Positions 35,493 through 48,500 of a stretch of DNA of 64,000 bases are shown here, in pieces; the first letter of the stretch is position 1; the number at the start of each line of letters is the position of its first letter. The stretch comes from Caprimulgus europaeus (taxonomy: Eukaryota; Chordata; Aves; Caprimulgiformes; Caprimulgidae), in NCBI GenBank assembly GCA_907165065.1, contig OU015528.1, forward strand, positions 30,960,515 through 31,024,514. The letters are read 5' to 3'. A model generated the notes under the pieces. That model worked only from the letters and a program-made list of their open reading frames with translations. It was not told where the DNA came from and searched no databases. The position numbers were made by a program, and so were the translations under genes.

Positions 35493-38400
35493 GCCCGTGC
35501 AGGGGGACGAGGAACCTCTGTGAGAGGGGCAGCTCAAACTAAGGGCAGGAATACCTACTTGCTTGTGTCAGAGCTCATTCTCTAGGTGCAGCGGTTGCAT
35601 GGCAAATCTCAACATATCAAAGAAAATCAGAGTTGTGGGAGATGTGTTCATGAGTCTGTAACAGAGTATTTTTATGTCAGTGACAGAAAAGAGAACATGT
35701 TGAAACAGTGTTCAAATGTTGTAGGAAAACAGCTATATTTAGCTGCTCTAAAAATTGTTAAGTACCAGACATGAAGGAAATGGCTGTGGCAACCTACACT
35801 ACCCCAGCTTCACCTGTTGTGGTGTTTCTTAAGCCTAGAAATTGCTATTGCTATTGTTATCGTAAGTAACAAAGCCGTTAAATCTTCCCCAGAAGAGGCG
35901 TAAACAAACTAAATTCACTTGCTGAAGCAGCTATTGCTGAACTATGGATTGACCTTGAGCTGTGTCGATTTGCTGTAATGTAAACCATCTGCACACTGAA
36001 ACAATTAAAGCCTTCAGATCTTCTAGGAGTTTCCTTCCTCTGATTATAACTTATGTGCTGTGGTAGAACATAGAGGTAAACAGCTAGTTAGCGTGGACCT
36101 CTGTAATTTTATGGTGCAGCACATACAAAGCCATTTTCATTTGAAGTGGCAGTCAGCTTTCAAGTAGAAAACATAGCATGTGCTTGGTACTGAATGCTGG
36201 AGTCATAGCTCCAGCAAAACAGCCTGAGCTAGATGCATCTGCTTTGCCTCCTCTGCTTCCCTTCTCCCCAGCTTCTCCTCTGGATGTAGCATTTTCTGTG
36301 ATTTTTAACCAAGTTTCCATAGAGCACGGGTCATGCTGGAGAGGCAGTGCTGAAATAGAGATCTTTCTCCTGTAACGCCCCTGTGCGTGTGTCTGACTTA
36401 AACCCGCCCGCCTCCTCAAACAGTGGTATGTGAATAGTGCTTCTGTGCAGTGAGTCCCTGCCCATGGCAGAAGAAAAAGGAGTAGATAACTATTACAAGT
36501 GATTTTATAAAAAATCTTGCTCACAAGATTATAGCCGATCTTACAACTAGTTCGGTTTCCGGAAGCTCAGAGTTTACACCTCTTTAGAGCCTTAAAAAAT
36601 CAATCTATGGCCATGGCATCAGAGCTTGGACATTGCTGCAGTGGGAAAATACCAGAGACGTTGCTTCTGTAGGATCTCTCTACAATTTGCTGTGTCCTGC
36701 AATTGGCAAAATTTCATATTAAAAGCTCTGCAGTGTAAAACCTCTTTTTACATGTTCTTTGACCATCTCTCTCCATCCAAGTGGTAACAGCTTTAGTATT
36801 TCAGATCATCCCTTTCCTTGGGTGAAGAATAATCACCCAAGCTTAGTAAAATAACAAAATAATTTTATTTTCTAAGAACAGTGTTTTTTCTGATTTTAGA
36901 AAACAAGCTTAAGATTATAAGCAATGTAAACATAAGCGATGACTGTAAAATGAAATTAATTAAATATTTTGCTTTTCAAGTTAAGACTGAAAAACAATGA
37001 GTTGGCGCAGCACAGCTTCTGAGCCAGGCATGACTATTTCTCTCTGCAGCCAAAAGCCTCATTCTTTCTTTAGCTGCCCTTCCACATAGTGTACTTTTCC
37101 TAATTATCCTTTTTAATTTTTCAGTATATTTTTCTCTAAATCTTCCTTCAAAATTCAAAACATCTCAGCTTTCCTAGACGTGTGCTCTTTTTCCACCCAG
37201 AAATCTGTCTGGTCATTTGTTCTGGGATTTTCAGGAATTCTGGATAGAAAAATCTGATTCCTATTTCAAAATATTATCTTTTTTGTTTGGTTTTTGCTTT
37301 GGCCGATTTGCCCACTTCTCAGTTCTGTTCTTTTCCAATCCCTGCACTCCTGTCTCTAAACTGTCCTTTTTTTCCCCATGCACTGGTGCTCTCGCAGTGG
37401 GGGAGGAAGAGAGTGACAGCAAAGGTGGGAATTGGGAAGCCTTAGGGTGGTGAATGGGAGACATGGACCAAATGTGAAAGGAGTTAGTGAGAGTTAGCTA
37501 AAAGAAAGCCTGATTCAGGGCAAAATTTTCAAAGGTGGTCACATCCTACTGAAAATGTGAAAAAATGTTAATCTTGTGCCGCACTGCAGAAGTACAAGGT
37601 AGGGGGAAAATAATTACCTTGCATTAGCAGTGGCAGCTCCTCTGTTGCCTGCTGGGCTTGCAAGCTGGGGAGCAAGCAGGCAGGCAGGAGCACGCAAGCA
37701 GGGCTGCTCTGCTGTAACCCCCAGCGTTTCAGCTGCCAGGGCCAGCTCAGCAGGCTTCAGGGCTATTTTTTTCAGATTTTTCCAGCTAAGGGTGGACTGG
37801 ATGGATTAGACAAGCATTTCAGTAAAAAGTTGTCAGTTCTGTTGTCCTATCAAATAGCATTGTCTTTCTGGGATGCTTGTCTTCATGGACTATTACCAAG
37901 ATGATTTAGTAGAAAGTCCTAAATTTTGTGGAGACAGTTTCTAGGGACTTTCTACTATCTATCACAATCAGACTTATTAAACAGAGCAAAATGTCATCTC
38001 ATACACAGTATGACAGGACAATTTCTTGTTCTTTGTCTAGGAAATTGCAATGTGGATGTGATTCCCTGACTAGAAGGCCCCTTCCCCCACCGATTCACTG
38101 GTTTGAGGACAGATGCTGGGAATCAGATTGCAGCTACAGAGTATTAAGCATCACATTTTAATGGCATCCACAAAGCATGCTGAGCTTCCACAGTTGTGGT
38201 TTCTACACTTAAAACAGAAGGTCCTAGTTAATTTTACTGCCCTGAGTATTTTTACATACTGTTAGCAGTTAGAAACAGAATTAAACATAGGAGAATGTCT
38301 GGGGTTTGTATACTTTATTATAGAAAATTTCCTTACGATTATATTTTCTCGTATAGTAGGTCTACCACTTACCCTGGCAAGGTATGGGTCCTTACAGAGA

Positions 38401-41400
38401 ATTAGATGACAGCACTCCCAGGCCTCTGAGCTTTCCTTATGCCAACCTTAACTTATACTTATATCTGACTATTCACACCAATGGGACCGTGCAAGCAAGG
38501 ATGAATTCTTCACCTGTTTATTGAGTCGGGGCTTCTCAGGGCTTCTGGGCTACATCTGGGTGCTGACAGACTTACAGTCTGACATTGTTAGGGCCACCTA
38601 GAGCATGAGCGAAGCAGACCATGGCTGCAGGGAACAGATGGCTGGATGTAATGTGTCCCTCGGCTTTGAATTCTGGCTGCTATTGGCAAATCCAATGATC
38701 TGTCTGTGCCATGGAAATCCAGACTTTGAAACAAGAGTGAGGGGTAGGGCAAGACTCACCTTAGTACATTTTCACAGCTCTTTGAAACCCTCTGATTAAA
38801 CATTTGACAGACTTATGAAATATTTGTTCATCTTTTGTATTGTAAAATCTACTTTTTCATACCTCTGACAAGAAAGTACCTTTTTAATAATGCAGTTTAT
38901 AGTCAGTGGGAGAGGAAAAAGTATAGTAGAGAACTGCTTTATGAGTTTTATGCAAATCCTTTCAAAGGCAATAGGAGTCTTTCAGTTGGTCCCAGTGGGT
39001 TTTGGGCCAGGGCAGGATGTGGGAAGGTTGGTGCTCACACCACGTGGTGAGATCATATTCCATGGCAGTGTCTTCAAACTCCAGAAATACTCCCTTGCTG
39101 AAGGATGTACTTATAGTCTTAACACTGTCTGATCTTGAATCATCTTGCTAAGCTGGATTGATGACACATCTTTTTGAAATAAAAAGGGGTATTGCTTGAA
39201 TATTCTGGGAAGCTGTCAAACTCTAACCCAGAGAGGATGGTAATTCCAAAACTGTCAGGAAGGGTACAGTTTTATCTCTAAAACTTTAGTTGGGAACCAG
39301 GATAAAGTCCCAAATCCTTCAAACTATGTGCATGTGTAAAATTATGAGTAGCTCTGTTGAGTTCAATAAGATTGTGCATGTGGGTGGGTGGCCACACATA
39401 CGCAGCATTGTAAAAAAGGAGACAACTGCAATCTCCTTGTTCCATTCCCTTTTAATTTCCCTTCAAAATTATGTAGGTCTGACTGCTCTGAGCAGACCTG
39501 GGGAAGGTGAACTTGCTCTGGGTTCTGTTATCTTCTGACCTGTCCAAGATAGATAGATAGATGAAGACCACAGATTTGGTGTGTAACTGCAAGTGTGTGA
39601 ACATGTAAGTAAAAAATCAATTATGTGAGTTATTTTTAGTTTCCCAGTTTCCAATCCCCATTTTGAGGATTTTGGACGAAAAAGTTGCACCAAGGGGGCT
39701 TAAGTGTTGGGCAGAATTAAGAATTTTAGGAGCTAGAAAAGGATTCCTGGCAATGCTGTCTAAGGTTCTATCTTCCATAGCAAGTACATATCCCCATGAC
39801 GTTTCTTCACCAGGAGATGGAGGGAGGCTGTTTAGCTGGCTCCTGTTTGTTTTCAGCCTGCACTCATGTGCCTGTGTGGCTGGAATGACCTTGTTTGAAT
39901 TAACAAGTCACTGAGGATGAATCAAAGGGTAATTGTCATTGCTGCCAGTGGTACTAAACAGACCTGAGCCATTAATTCAAGACAAATGGGAGAAATGAGT
40001 AAACAGAAAGTTTACTGGTGTAAGGAAACTACAGGCCTGAGTGGATGTTCTGTGTTGGTTGTGTGTCAACTTTATTGCTTTGCTTTGATAATTTAAAATT
40101 ACTACTGTTTTCAGCTAGAATGTAGAAAAAAACGAAAGCCACATGATTATTGAATTATTTTTCTGATTTTTAAGGGACAATACGTTCCAAACTGTCTTTT
40201 CTTCCTCTGCAACTTGTTTTTGAGTAGTCTTTGCTATACAGCTGTAATTTGCATAATGAACACCATGCAAATAATTATATTTCCCTGTAAATATGTTGCA
40301 AATAACCCAAATCCAATGTGCTATTAGGTATGAACCCTTTTGGATTTCAGTCCTAAGCATATCTTAAGATTTATTATGTCCCATAGAGACTAATCATGGA
40401 TAAAGCTATGTCCATGGTCAAGCCTTTACAGGATCAGGGCTGGTACTTGCAAAGACATGTGAAAGCAGAAAATGAGAGGGAGAGAGCAAACCACAGGACT
40501 CCAGAAGTGACCAGAAGGGTTCCTGAAGCAGACAGGGGCCTCTTGCAAAATTAATAGCAATTGTAATTATAAATACTCCTAGGGTCGTTAACAAAACTCT
40601 TCCTGCAAAACACTGGTGACACCAGGGAATACTAATGCAGGTTTAGAGGGAGGTAAGGCAGTTTAGTCCATGTGCTGACCCTTTCCCTCCCACAGCCCAT
40701 GTCCTGCTTCTCTTCACTGCTGTGATGCCAGGGGCTGCTGCCCACAGCTGCGGGGCTGCCACAGGTCCCGCTTGCTGGAGTGTGTAAGCACCCTTGCAGG
40801 GTTTCACCCAAGGCGGGACTGAAGTCAGGGGAGGTAGGAAAGGAGGAATCTGTAGACTCTTCTCTTGAGATCTCCACATTACTGTTTTTATTTTAATAGA
40901 AACATAGTGTTAAATGCTGCATGACTCTCCAAGCCCATGCCCTATCTTGCTTTTAGCTTTCCTGCTCCTTTAACACACTGCCTTTTGATGTAGTCTGGCA
41001 AAAATCTGGAGAGAAGATCAAGGCTTGAGTGTAGACCTGACCATCTTGGCCCTGGGGCTCAAGGTAGCTTTACTGGCCCAGTGAATGTTTAGTAGCTTTC
41101 CCATTTCAATGAGCCCTCCCAGTTTCTATGCTAGAGGGCTGAGGGCATGTTTTAGAAACATGTAAACATTATGCAGCTGCTGATGGAGTTAATGTAAACT
41201 CTATAGGATGTTTTATCAGTTGGCCCTTTGTTTAGTGTGGGAAGGAGAAGAATTGGGAGAACAAGGAGAGTCCTCAAATACCCAAAATAACCCTATGAAC
41301 AGTTGCACTGGACTGTTCTCCCTCTCTTTTGCTAAGAAGCAAATGAGCAAGATTAAGGATTTAAATGAGATGTTAAGAAAAACTTTCTAACTCAACAGGT

Positions 41401-44400
41401 AGCTTAAACACTGGCAAGGATGACCTGTGGGGGAGATGCTACACTACCATGCTGTGTTTGAAGAATGGGTTAGCTAAAGGTCTGTTAGGGATGGTGCGAA
41501 GAGCTTGGTTCTTCCTCAGAGCACGGGATGGATTTACTGAACTACCCCTTGCAATCCTGTTCAACCACACTTTCTCATGGTATTGTGATAACTTTGATAA
41601 AGTGATCCTTTAATATAAATAAAGAAATGAATCTGCGGGACCTTGTGAAGCAGTCCACCTTTATGAAATCTGATATCTGGTTCTAAGGGTTATTTCAATT
41701 ATGGGAGCTGAAAATCCTAATCCTTGCCATATTAATAAAATTATTGACACCTGTTTTGCTACTTAGGAAGTTCAGTTTTAATTTTCACTTTTCTGGAAGC
41801 TATGCCTGATGCTTAATTTCTCTGAACTGACTCTCCAAAACCACAATATTATTTAAAGCTGAATTTTAGCCTTGAATGTAATGATGATTTTAAATACTGT
41901 TTTTCCCCCTAAACAACAAATAACTCTATATCACACAGGTTATCTTTGCCTGTGATTGCTTTTTATTAACATTTTATTCATGAGACTCTTGCTTTAGAAC
42001 GCAGAGTACTATTTTTGGTTGTGTTACTTTAGTCACCACTTTTAACTAACTTGATTGGGCTGTAGTTTAAAAATATTCTGAAATTCTATCTGCGTCATCA
42101 AGCTTTAATTAAAAAAAACAAAAAAGTTTATTCTTTTCTTCACAAGTGCATTTGTAGCACTACTTGGTACTTGACCTTAATTATTCGTTTAAAAAAACCC
42201 CATCTCCTTCTCCTTGCCAGTTGCCTGTGTGATCCTGTGATAACTGATTGCCAGCTTAGTTTCTCACTGGATTGAATTATTTCTTGGAAGGACTCTCAGA
42301 GCCTCATAGTGCTTGTCTGTGTTTTAAATCTCTCCTGTGCCACATTCCTTGGCTTTTAACTTCAATGTTTTTACCTAATGCTTCAATAATTCTCCTTAAG
42401 AACGAGTATGCTTTCAGAAACCTTATTGCTAACTTTATCTTGAGATATGGCTGTCTTTTGTTTTCATTATGCAGTGTTTTGTTTTGGGGTTTTTTTGTTG
42501 ACTATTTAAGAGGCCTGTCAGAGTGAACCAAAAATAATGCAAGGCTGGTAGTGTAGAGGTTTCAATGTAGTGCCTAACAAAGAGCTTTGGATTGATCTTA
42601 CTTAGGTAAGATCAAGAAGTCAATTTGGGAAGGTGGAAAAGTATTTGTCTGGTCACAGAGACCTTAAAAATATTAACAGAGAGTAGCCTGAGAACAGTGA
42701 AATCCACAGGGGTACCGAATCATCTTTAAGTATCAGCATTGCAAAATACTTGATAGTATTTGGATATGTTATTTGCAGGCACCAAGCAAATAAAAATTGA
42801 AAGGCATCACATCCATTTGTACCTTTATGTGAATTGTTTGATTCAGTGTCATGTCTGAAAAAAAAAATCAAGTAAAAATCACTGTTAAATAAAAAATTAA
42901 AAATAAAAGAAAAAATACCACTGTCAAAATTAGTAGGCTTAAAACCAGAGCTATATTTGAGGACTGAACTCATATTGGAAGATACATCACGAAGAACTTA
43001 GTCATATTTTCTCCATCATTTTTTTGTTGCAGCTGGAGAAAACAATACTGTAAATCTTTCAGTGTTATCAATATAAATGATGCTTCACAGACAAGGGGAA
43101 TGCCATGCCTTGCTGCCAGAGCATATAAACTCAAGCCTAGGACTTGCAATGGATCCTGCAGAAGTAAGTTGAGCTCCCTTGCAGCAGTTTAATGTCTCAG
43201 TGATCCTCTTTGCCAGCTCGATGGTCCACCCACGCACTATCAGGTAGAGGCTGTGGCCAAGCAAACAAGCTATGCACACAGTGCCTTTTGTTGCTGGGGA
43301 GTCGGTCAAGTGTGCCAGTGGATAACATTTAAAAACATCTTTGTAGTCTGAAAACAAAAATCCCATTTTGTAGAGCACCTGAGTTACTCAGAAACCTTCA
43401 CCTTAATTGTGACCATGGTCTGCGGCGTTACACCCAAAAGCTTTGTAAACTGAGGTTACTGGGTCTTGGACAGGTTAAGAGGCAAGCCCAACAGGTCTCT
43501 AGTGGGACTTCCTTTTGGCATGGGACTGGTCTCATTGAGCCAGGTAACACAAAGCTCGTTTGTCTAAAGCAAGCATTTTAATACATTTTGGTCGCATTCA
43601 TGTAACTTGCCATTCAGCTTAAAGCTAGCTTGAATACCATGGGGCATTACAGTGCCAACAAGTAGGCTCAAGATCTGACACATTCACATCTATGCTATTA
43701 AACTCAATTATTTGTTTTTAAAAGCTATGCAACCTTCTAATCTCCCAGATGACAAACTCCATATGAAAATCTGGGAGAATCGGAGCTGATAGGAAAGTTT
43801 TTATTTAACACCCGCCAAACCAATTAACTGTTTCTAGTTCTCAGTATGAGTTGTTTTCCTGGTGTTGATGTGACTTTATCAATACGTACAGCATACTGGT
43901 GTGGGAAGAGCATCTAACTGGCAGAAACAGACCCAGTCCCCACCTGAGCGGGGGAACAGGGACAACCGCACCCAGCAGAAGAGGGGTATGTGAAGGAACA
44001 GTGAGGTAAGGATGGGGAAGAGGGAAAGGAGATGTCACATAATAGTGTCCCAGATACATCTGTGGCTGAGTACTGAGACCACAGGAACTGACATATTGGC
44101 TTAGGCTGCAGCTTGGTAAACATGCAGCTTGAAATTTGTTTAATCTAAGGCTGTGCTGTTGCTGGAGGGTGTAGCCTGCCCTCCTTCCCGATCCCCACAG
44201 CCCTGTCTCCCGGGGTTCGCTCGGGTGTGAGTGGTTGATGTGACTCACTTCCCCCCGCGGGACCACTGCCATGGCATGGGGGGACAGCAGGAACGCCGGT
44301 CTGAGGGCGTGCAGGAAAGGCAAGGCTGCTTTTTTGGGCAGCTGTGTAGCCTTAGGAAGCTGTACCTTAAACCCAGTATCCTGTTGGTGACAGTGACCAG

Positions 44401-44624
44401 CCCTAGATAAATTAAAGAAGACATGAGAAACTCTGAAGCAGGTAATTACAATGACTTGGCCTTCAGGCATTGCCTGTCATTTCCCCCATTAATGCCAAGT
44501 TTGATGTACGCCCTGTGTCTTATCGGAACTTTCTGTGCTTTTAAATGTGTTTCCCAGTTGCAGCTCTGGATATTCTTGCTATCTACACAGATCTAATCTT
44601 TGCTGAGTCTTCACAAGCCTCGAT
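35493..44624. other. Intronic or intergenic DNA, nothing recognised
   Basis: Nine kilobases without recognisable transposons or exons. A short (GATA)n-like run lies at about 39548-39563. G+C and CpG rise at 44130-44310, the outer shore of the RASSF3 CpG island. Long frames there (minus strand 43841-44470) look like composition effects. Confidence 0.4.
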
Positions 44625-45252
44625 CCTTGCCACGACCTGGGGCGATGAATTCCATTGACTGAATCGTCTGTGGGCCTGATCCTGCGAGGGGAGGCCAGGG
44701 CCAGCCGCCCGCCGCAGGAACTAGAGGTTGTTATTGCTCAGCGCAATTGGGTCTGCTGCTGCTCGCAAAGCTTAAATTCAAAGATTACTAGAACAAAGCA
44801 GGAAAAGCTTGCAATTATTTTGCCATTGGTTATTTTTTTAACAACTCTGTCCTTACAGGCGCGTAGGAGAGTGATATCGGGTAATTATTAGGGAAAAGCT
44901 TGGGAACTTCTTTCTTGAGGCCGGCCACCCTCAACTGCCTCGTTACTTGTCATTAAGGTTGGGGGGGGCGGTGCTGAGGTATGGGCACAAGGCCGGGAGG
45001 AGGGTCAGTAACTCCAGCCCACGCCCGTCCTTTGATCGTTCGCCTCCGCCCTCGCCGCCTGTCGCGCTGCTCCACCCGGCTGTACCCCGCTGCTCAAGGC
45101 AGGCTGGTGTTTCGCGGCCCGGGGGGCAGGAAGCGGTCGGCCCCCGCCCCCTCACCTGCTGCCCGGGGCGGGCGTCCCGCGGGGCGGGCGGGGGCGTCGC
45201 CGCCTGGGGGGGCTGGGAGTGGCGCTGCCCGCGGAAACTTGTGCGGCAGGAA

Positions 45253-45275
45253 GGGAAGGGAAGGGAAAAGAAGGG
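45253..45275 (+). promoter_or_regulatory. G-quadruplex-type motif in the RASSF3 leader or promoter
   Basis: Four GGG tracts separated by AA, AA and a seven-base loop (AAAAGAA) satisfy the standard G3+N1-7 pattern on the sense strand. If transcribed, it would sit in the 5' leader about 170 bases before the coding start. Formation is not shown. Confidence 0.6.
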
Positions 45276-45376
45276 AGCGGAGCGGAGGGCGGGAGCGGAG
45301 CTGCCAGAGCAGCGGCTCCTCCTCCTGCGCCCCGGGCCCGGCGGCGCTGGGAGAGGAGCGGCAGCGGCGCGGCCCC

Positions 45377-45448
45377 ATGCGGCGGCCGGGACGGCGCTCT
45401 CCGCCGCCCGGCCCCAGCAGCTACACCACCAGCAGCCGCCGCCGATGA
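45377..45448 (+). CDS. Upstream open reading frame overlapping the RASSF3 start (ATGA)
   Basis: An ATG at 45377 (weak context: C at -3, C at +4) opens 23 codons rich in Arg, Pro and Ser and stops at TGA 45446-45448. That stop overlaps the first RASSF3 ATG (45445-45447) as ATGA. The next in-frame RASSF3 ATG, at 45463, is 14 bases past the stop. If the transcript starts upstream of 45377, this arrangement could lower initiation at 45445 or favour reinitiation at 45463. The peptide itself shows no domain. Whether it is translated is unknown. Confidence 0.45.
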   Translation: MRRPGRRSPPPGPSSYTTSSRRR

Positions 45449-45573
45449 CCTGGACCAGCAGCATGAGCAGCGGCTACAGCAGCCTGGAGGAGGAGGAGTC
45501 CGAGGAGTTCTTCTTCACCGCCCGCACCTCCTTCTTCAGGAGGCCGCCGGGCAAGAGCCGGGCCGCCCCGCAA
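45445..45573 (+). CDS. RASSF3: RASSF3 short-form first coding exon
   Basis: The exon encodes 43 residues from the ATG at 45445, or 37 from the ATG at 45463, and ends at CAA|GTAAGT in phase 0. The segment MSSGYSSLEE, then acidic residues and FFFTARTSFFRR, matches the start of vertebrate RASSF3, whose exon 1 also has 37 codons from that Met. The six extra N-terminal residues, MTWTSS, resemble the MTWSS of RASSF1C and the MTVDSS of short RASSF5, so initiation at 45445 may be ancestral. The ATG at 45463 has the better context (A at -3). RASSF3 is a cytosolic/nuclear scaffold with a Ras-association domain and a C-terminal SARAH helix that pairs with MST kinases; it is reported to act through MDM2 and p53 as a growth suppressor. 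Those domains are encoded by exons outside the window. The frame stays open upstream to an ATG at 44947, but that part is low-complexity and not conserved in my knowledge. Confidence 0.95.
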
Positions 45574-48500
45574 GTAAGTGCTGTGCGCCGGGCTGAGGGG
45601 CGGCCTCGCTCCGCGGGGCGGCTGCGGCCGGGCCGTGCTGCTTCCCTCCCGCCGGCCCTGGCCTCCACGTGTCCGCCGCCCCCTCCCCCATGGAGCCACC
45701 CGGGCCGCGGGACAGAGCGGGAAGGAGGCGATGGGAAAGGGCTTCCCCCTCGGGCTTCGAGCCCTGCAGCGGGGCTCCTGCGCGGGCCAGGGTCTCTCTG
45801 AGGGGCTCCGGCAGCGTCCCGGGGTGTCCCGCTCAGAAACCGGCCTGCGGGAGCCAGGTCTGACCCGCCGGAGTCGGGCGGGCTGGGGATGTGATCAAAA
45901 ATCACATGTTTCTGTGGTGAGTAACCGCGCTATCAGCCTGCAGCCGGCCCTGCTGGCAGCTCTCCGCTGGGTACGGCGGGGTCTGCCCCTGCACTCCTCT
46001 CAAAGCTCGTTTTGGGATGAATGATAGCCCCTTCAGCTGCTCTGTTGGCAGAGAAAGGCCCTCAGAAGTGTCTTGGTTTAAGCATTCAGGCTCGGGAAAT
46101 AGACTGTAAGTGGGCTTTGAAGTGAAAAGCTGATTAAAAACAAAGCAAACTTCCAAAACCAACCCCTTTTGTGGTTAGCATGGAAACTTCAGTGGAGGAC
46201 CTATGAGGCTGCAGGCAGAGTGACAAGTGTTGGTGTCTTAAAGCCTTGCTGTGACAAAACCAGCCCTTCCCTCCTAGGAGCAAAACTCACATCAGGGATA
46301 CAAAATGGAACGGTCCCTGTCTGATCCCGAGCAGTTGTTAAACCATATAGGGTAAATGTCACATTTCTTTAGCTAAGCAGTCCGACTATCTTATTTTTCT
46401 CTTCCTAAAGTACAGGATCTCTTTCTAGGGGTGGTTTGTATCTTTGGAAACTGTAAGCTAGTGAACCTCTTTTGTTCATGCTTGCTCTTCTTCCCCAGTT
46501 CCTACTGTTGGCTGTGGGTTCTCTCTTCAGTCCTTGTTTCTTTGGTACAATTTTTTAGTGTTTTATCCTCACTGGACTTTGCTGTCAATATTACTGCTGC
46601 TATGAAGACCTAGTTATAAACTTGCTTGTCAAAGCCTGGGTACCGTGGGTGCACTCAGGTCCACCAGTGGGGCTTGTCAACACCCATTGTTCATTGCCCA
46701 TGGCCATTTCTCTCGGCTATGTTGTGCTGCAGAAAGCCAACCTTGGTTTCTGTTACTCCAAGGTTTTCCATCTTTTATACCCCATTTGTGATTTGCTTAA
46801 AACTTAAGCCCTCTAGCTGCCCCTCAGGAAACTCCTGCTCCCGTTTGAGGAAGTGCACAGAGCCTTCTTGAGCTTTAACTTGGTTTGCAAAGTTTGGCAG
46901 GGAGCCTGGGCACACCCTCTCCCAACACCTGAGCTCTGGCACCTTGTGCACATAGGCTGGGACCAGCTTTTTATCAGGCCATGGCTGCTTCCCTGAGGTG
47001 CTTTTTGCTGCACCCCTCCTTAGGGGTCGTCTTTTTCTCATCCATCTTGAGTTTCAACCTCCCACTAACCTGAGGGACTCTGTGGAAGTTGGAAAGTCCT
47101 GCTGAATGTCCTTGAACTTCATCTGCTAACCTCTTTGGCCAGTGTTGCCTGCTACCTGGCCCTTACAGGGAAGGACCACGGCGTGACAGTACTGTGTGAA
47201 CAGATACCTTGCTGCTGTCAGGCTGTGTGTAGTTGCTGTGTCATAAGATGTGAGAAGACTGAGGTCTTGACTGATTCAGATCCTAAAAACATACATGTGT
47301 CTTTATAACACTGTGGTATGAGTTGTCTTACTAAATACAAATTGTATAATTAATAAATTGTGCAAATTCATAAATTGCTGTATGCGGTGTTCACATTTCC
47401 AAGTGGGGGGGGGGGTATGGAAAAAACCCCCTGAAATTTGATATTGTGCTCTAGTAATGTTTCCCAAAAGAATACTGCAGTGAGGTGCTGCAGGGTACAT
47501 GTTTAAATATGTACCGAGTAGCCTGGAACAAATTCATCTGTATTGCTGACTCTGCAGCATCAGAAATGCTCGGCTAATGTTTCTAGTCATAAAGTTATTA
47601 CCAGTTGCTCTGAGCTGCTGAGTTATAGAGGAAAGAAAAAAATAAATCCCCAAACAATGCTGAATGTAGATTTCAACAGTCATGTGGCCAGTAAGAGTGA
47701 GTTTCCCCTTCCAGCAATAACAGTCGTAATAAGCCTATTTGTATGGATGAGGATGTTACTTTTGGTTTGTATTTGAGGTTTAGTCAGAAAAATGCATACT
47801 ATGTCCCCCTAAGCGAAGAGAAAAGAGGGGAGCTGTTAGTTATTGTTTCTAGGTCTTTCTCAAGTATACACATACTAAGTTTTGCAGTGTGAGTTTCTTT
47901 TCTTGTAGAAGACCTAAGTGCTGGCGATTACTTTTATCCCTCTGTCTTGGCTCCCTCTGCCCCCTTTCTTGTGGGGAAGAAATGGGTTAGAGCGTTTGGC
48001 TTGCAGCTGTGCCTGCAGAAAAACTCAGCAGTAGCATTTGGATTTATTTTGTTTGGATTTCCGAAGAAAAGAAGCAAAAAAGGAAATTAAGTAGCTGGGT
48101 GAATTTTTGTCTTCCATCTAATGGGGCAGGGATGGGCTTACTTATATACCTCAGTTTCTGCAGCTGAGATGAGATTAATGGATTGATACCAATTCTGGTG
48201 TAAAAATCTTGTGGTAGTACCTTTGGGCTTTGCCTAAAATGGCTTATTTTCTGTATGGTGGTTAAAGTTTGTCTCTTTCTTTCTCTACCACTTCTGAAAA
48301 ATTGCAGCATAAAAACCATTACAGTGTATGTCAGGCAGCATGGTGTCCTGGGGGCAAGCAGTGGCCCTAAAGCAGTTTCTTAAGCAAGAAATACTTTAAT
48401 CTGAGGGCAAGATGCATAAAATGCAGGCTGCTTCATGCTGTGTTGTTGCTTAGGGAAGTTTAGCTTTATTTAAGGTTTCTTATCTTCTGTGGCTGTTGTA

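Larger units (their letters stand above)
44920..45900 (+). promoter_or_regulatory. RASSF3: CpG island and promoter of short-form RASSF3
   Basis: This is by far the densest CpG and G+C stretch in the window and it surrounds the first coding exon. GC boxes with GGGGCGGG lie at 45165-45172 and 45181-45188, and runs of CGG/GCC occur throughout. No TATA box is seen, as usual for CpG-island promoters with dispersed starts. A weaker shoulder begins near 44625. The transcription start cannot be fixed; the leader must begin upstream of 45445 and probably within about 45200-45400. Promoter CpG islands of RASSF family genes are known methylation targets, best shown for RASSF1A. Confidence 0.88.

Noticed and set aside
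43841-44470. 209-codon minus-strand open frame
   Set aside because: It lies in the GC-rich shore of the RASSF3 island, shows no domain, no compositional sign of a real protein and no splice or promoter logic.
44943-45464. 173-codon minus-strand and other long frames in the CpG island
   Set aside because: High G+C removes stop codons in every frame; only the RASSF3 frame has a family match and a splice donor at the right place.
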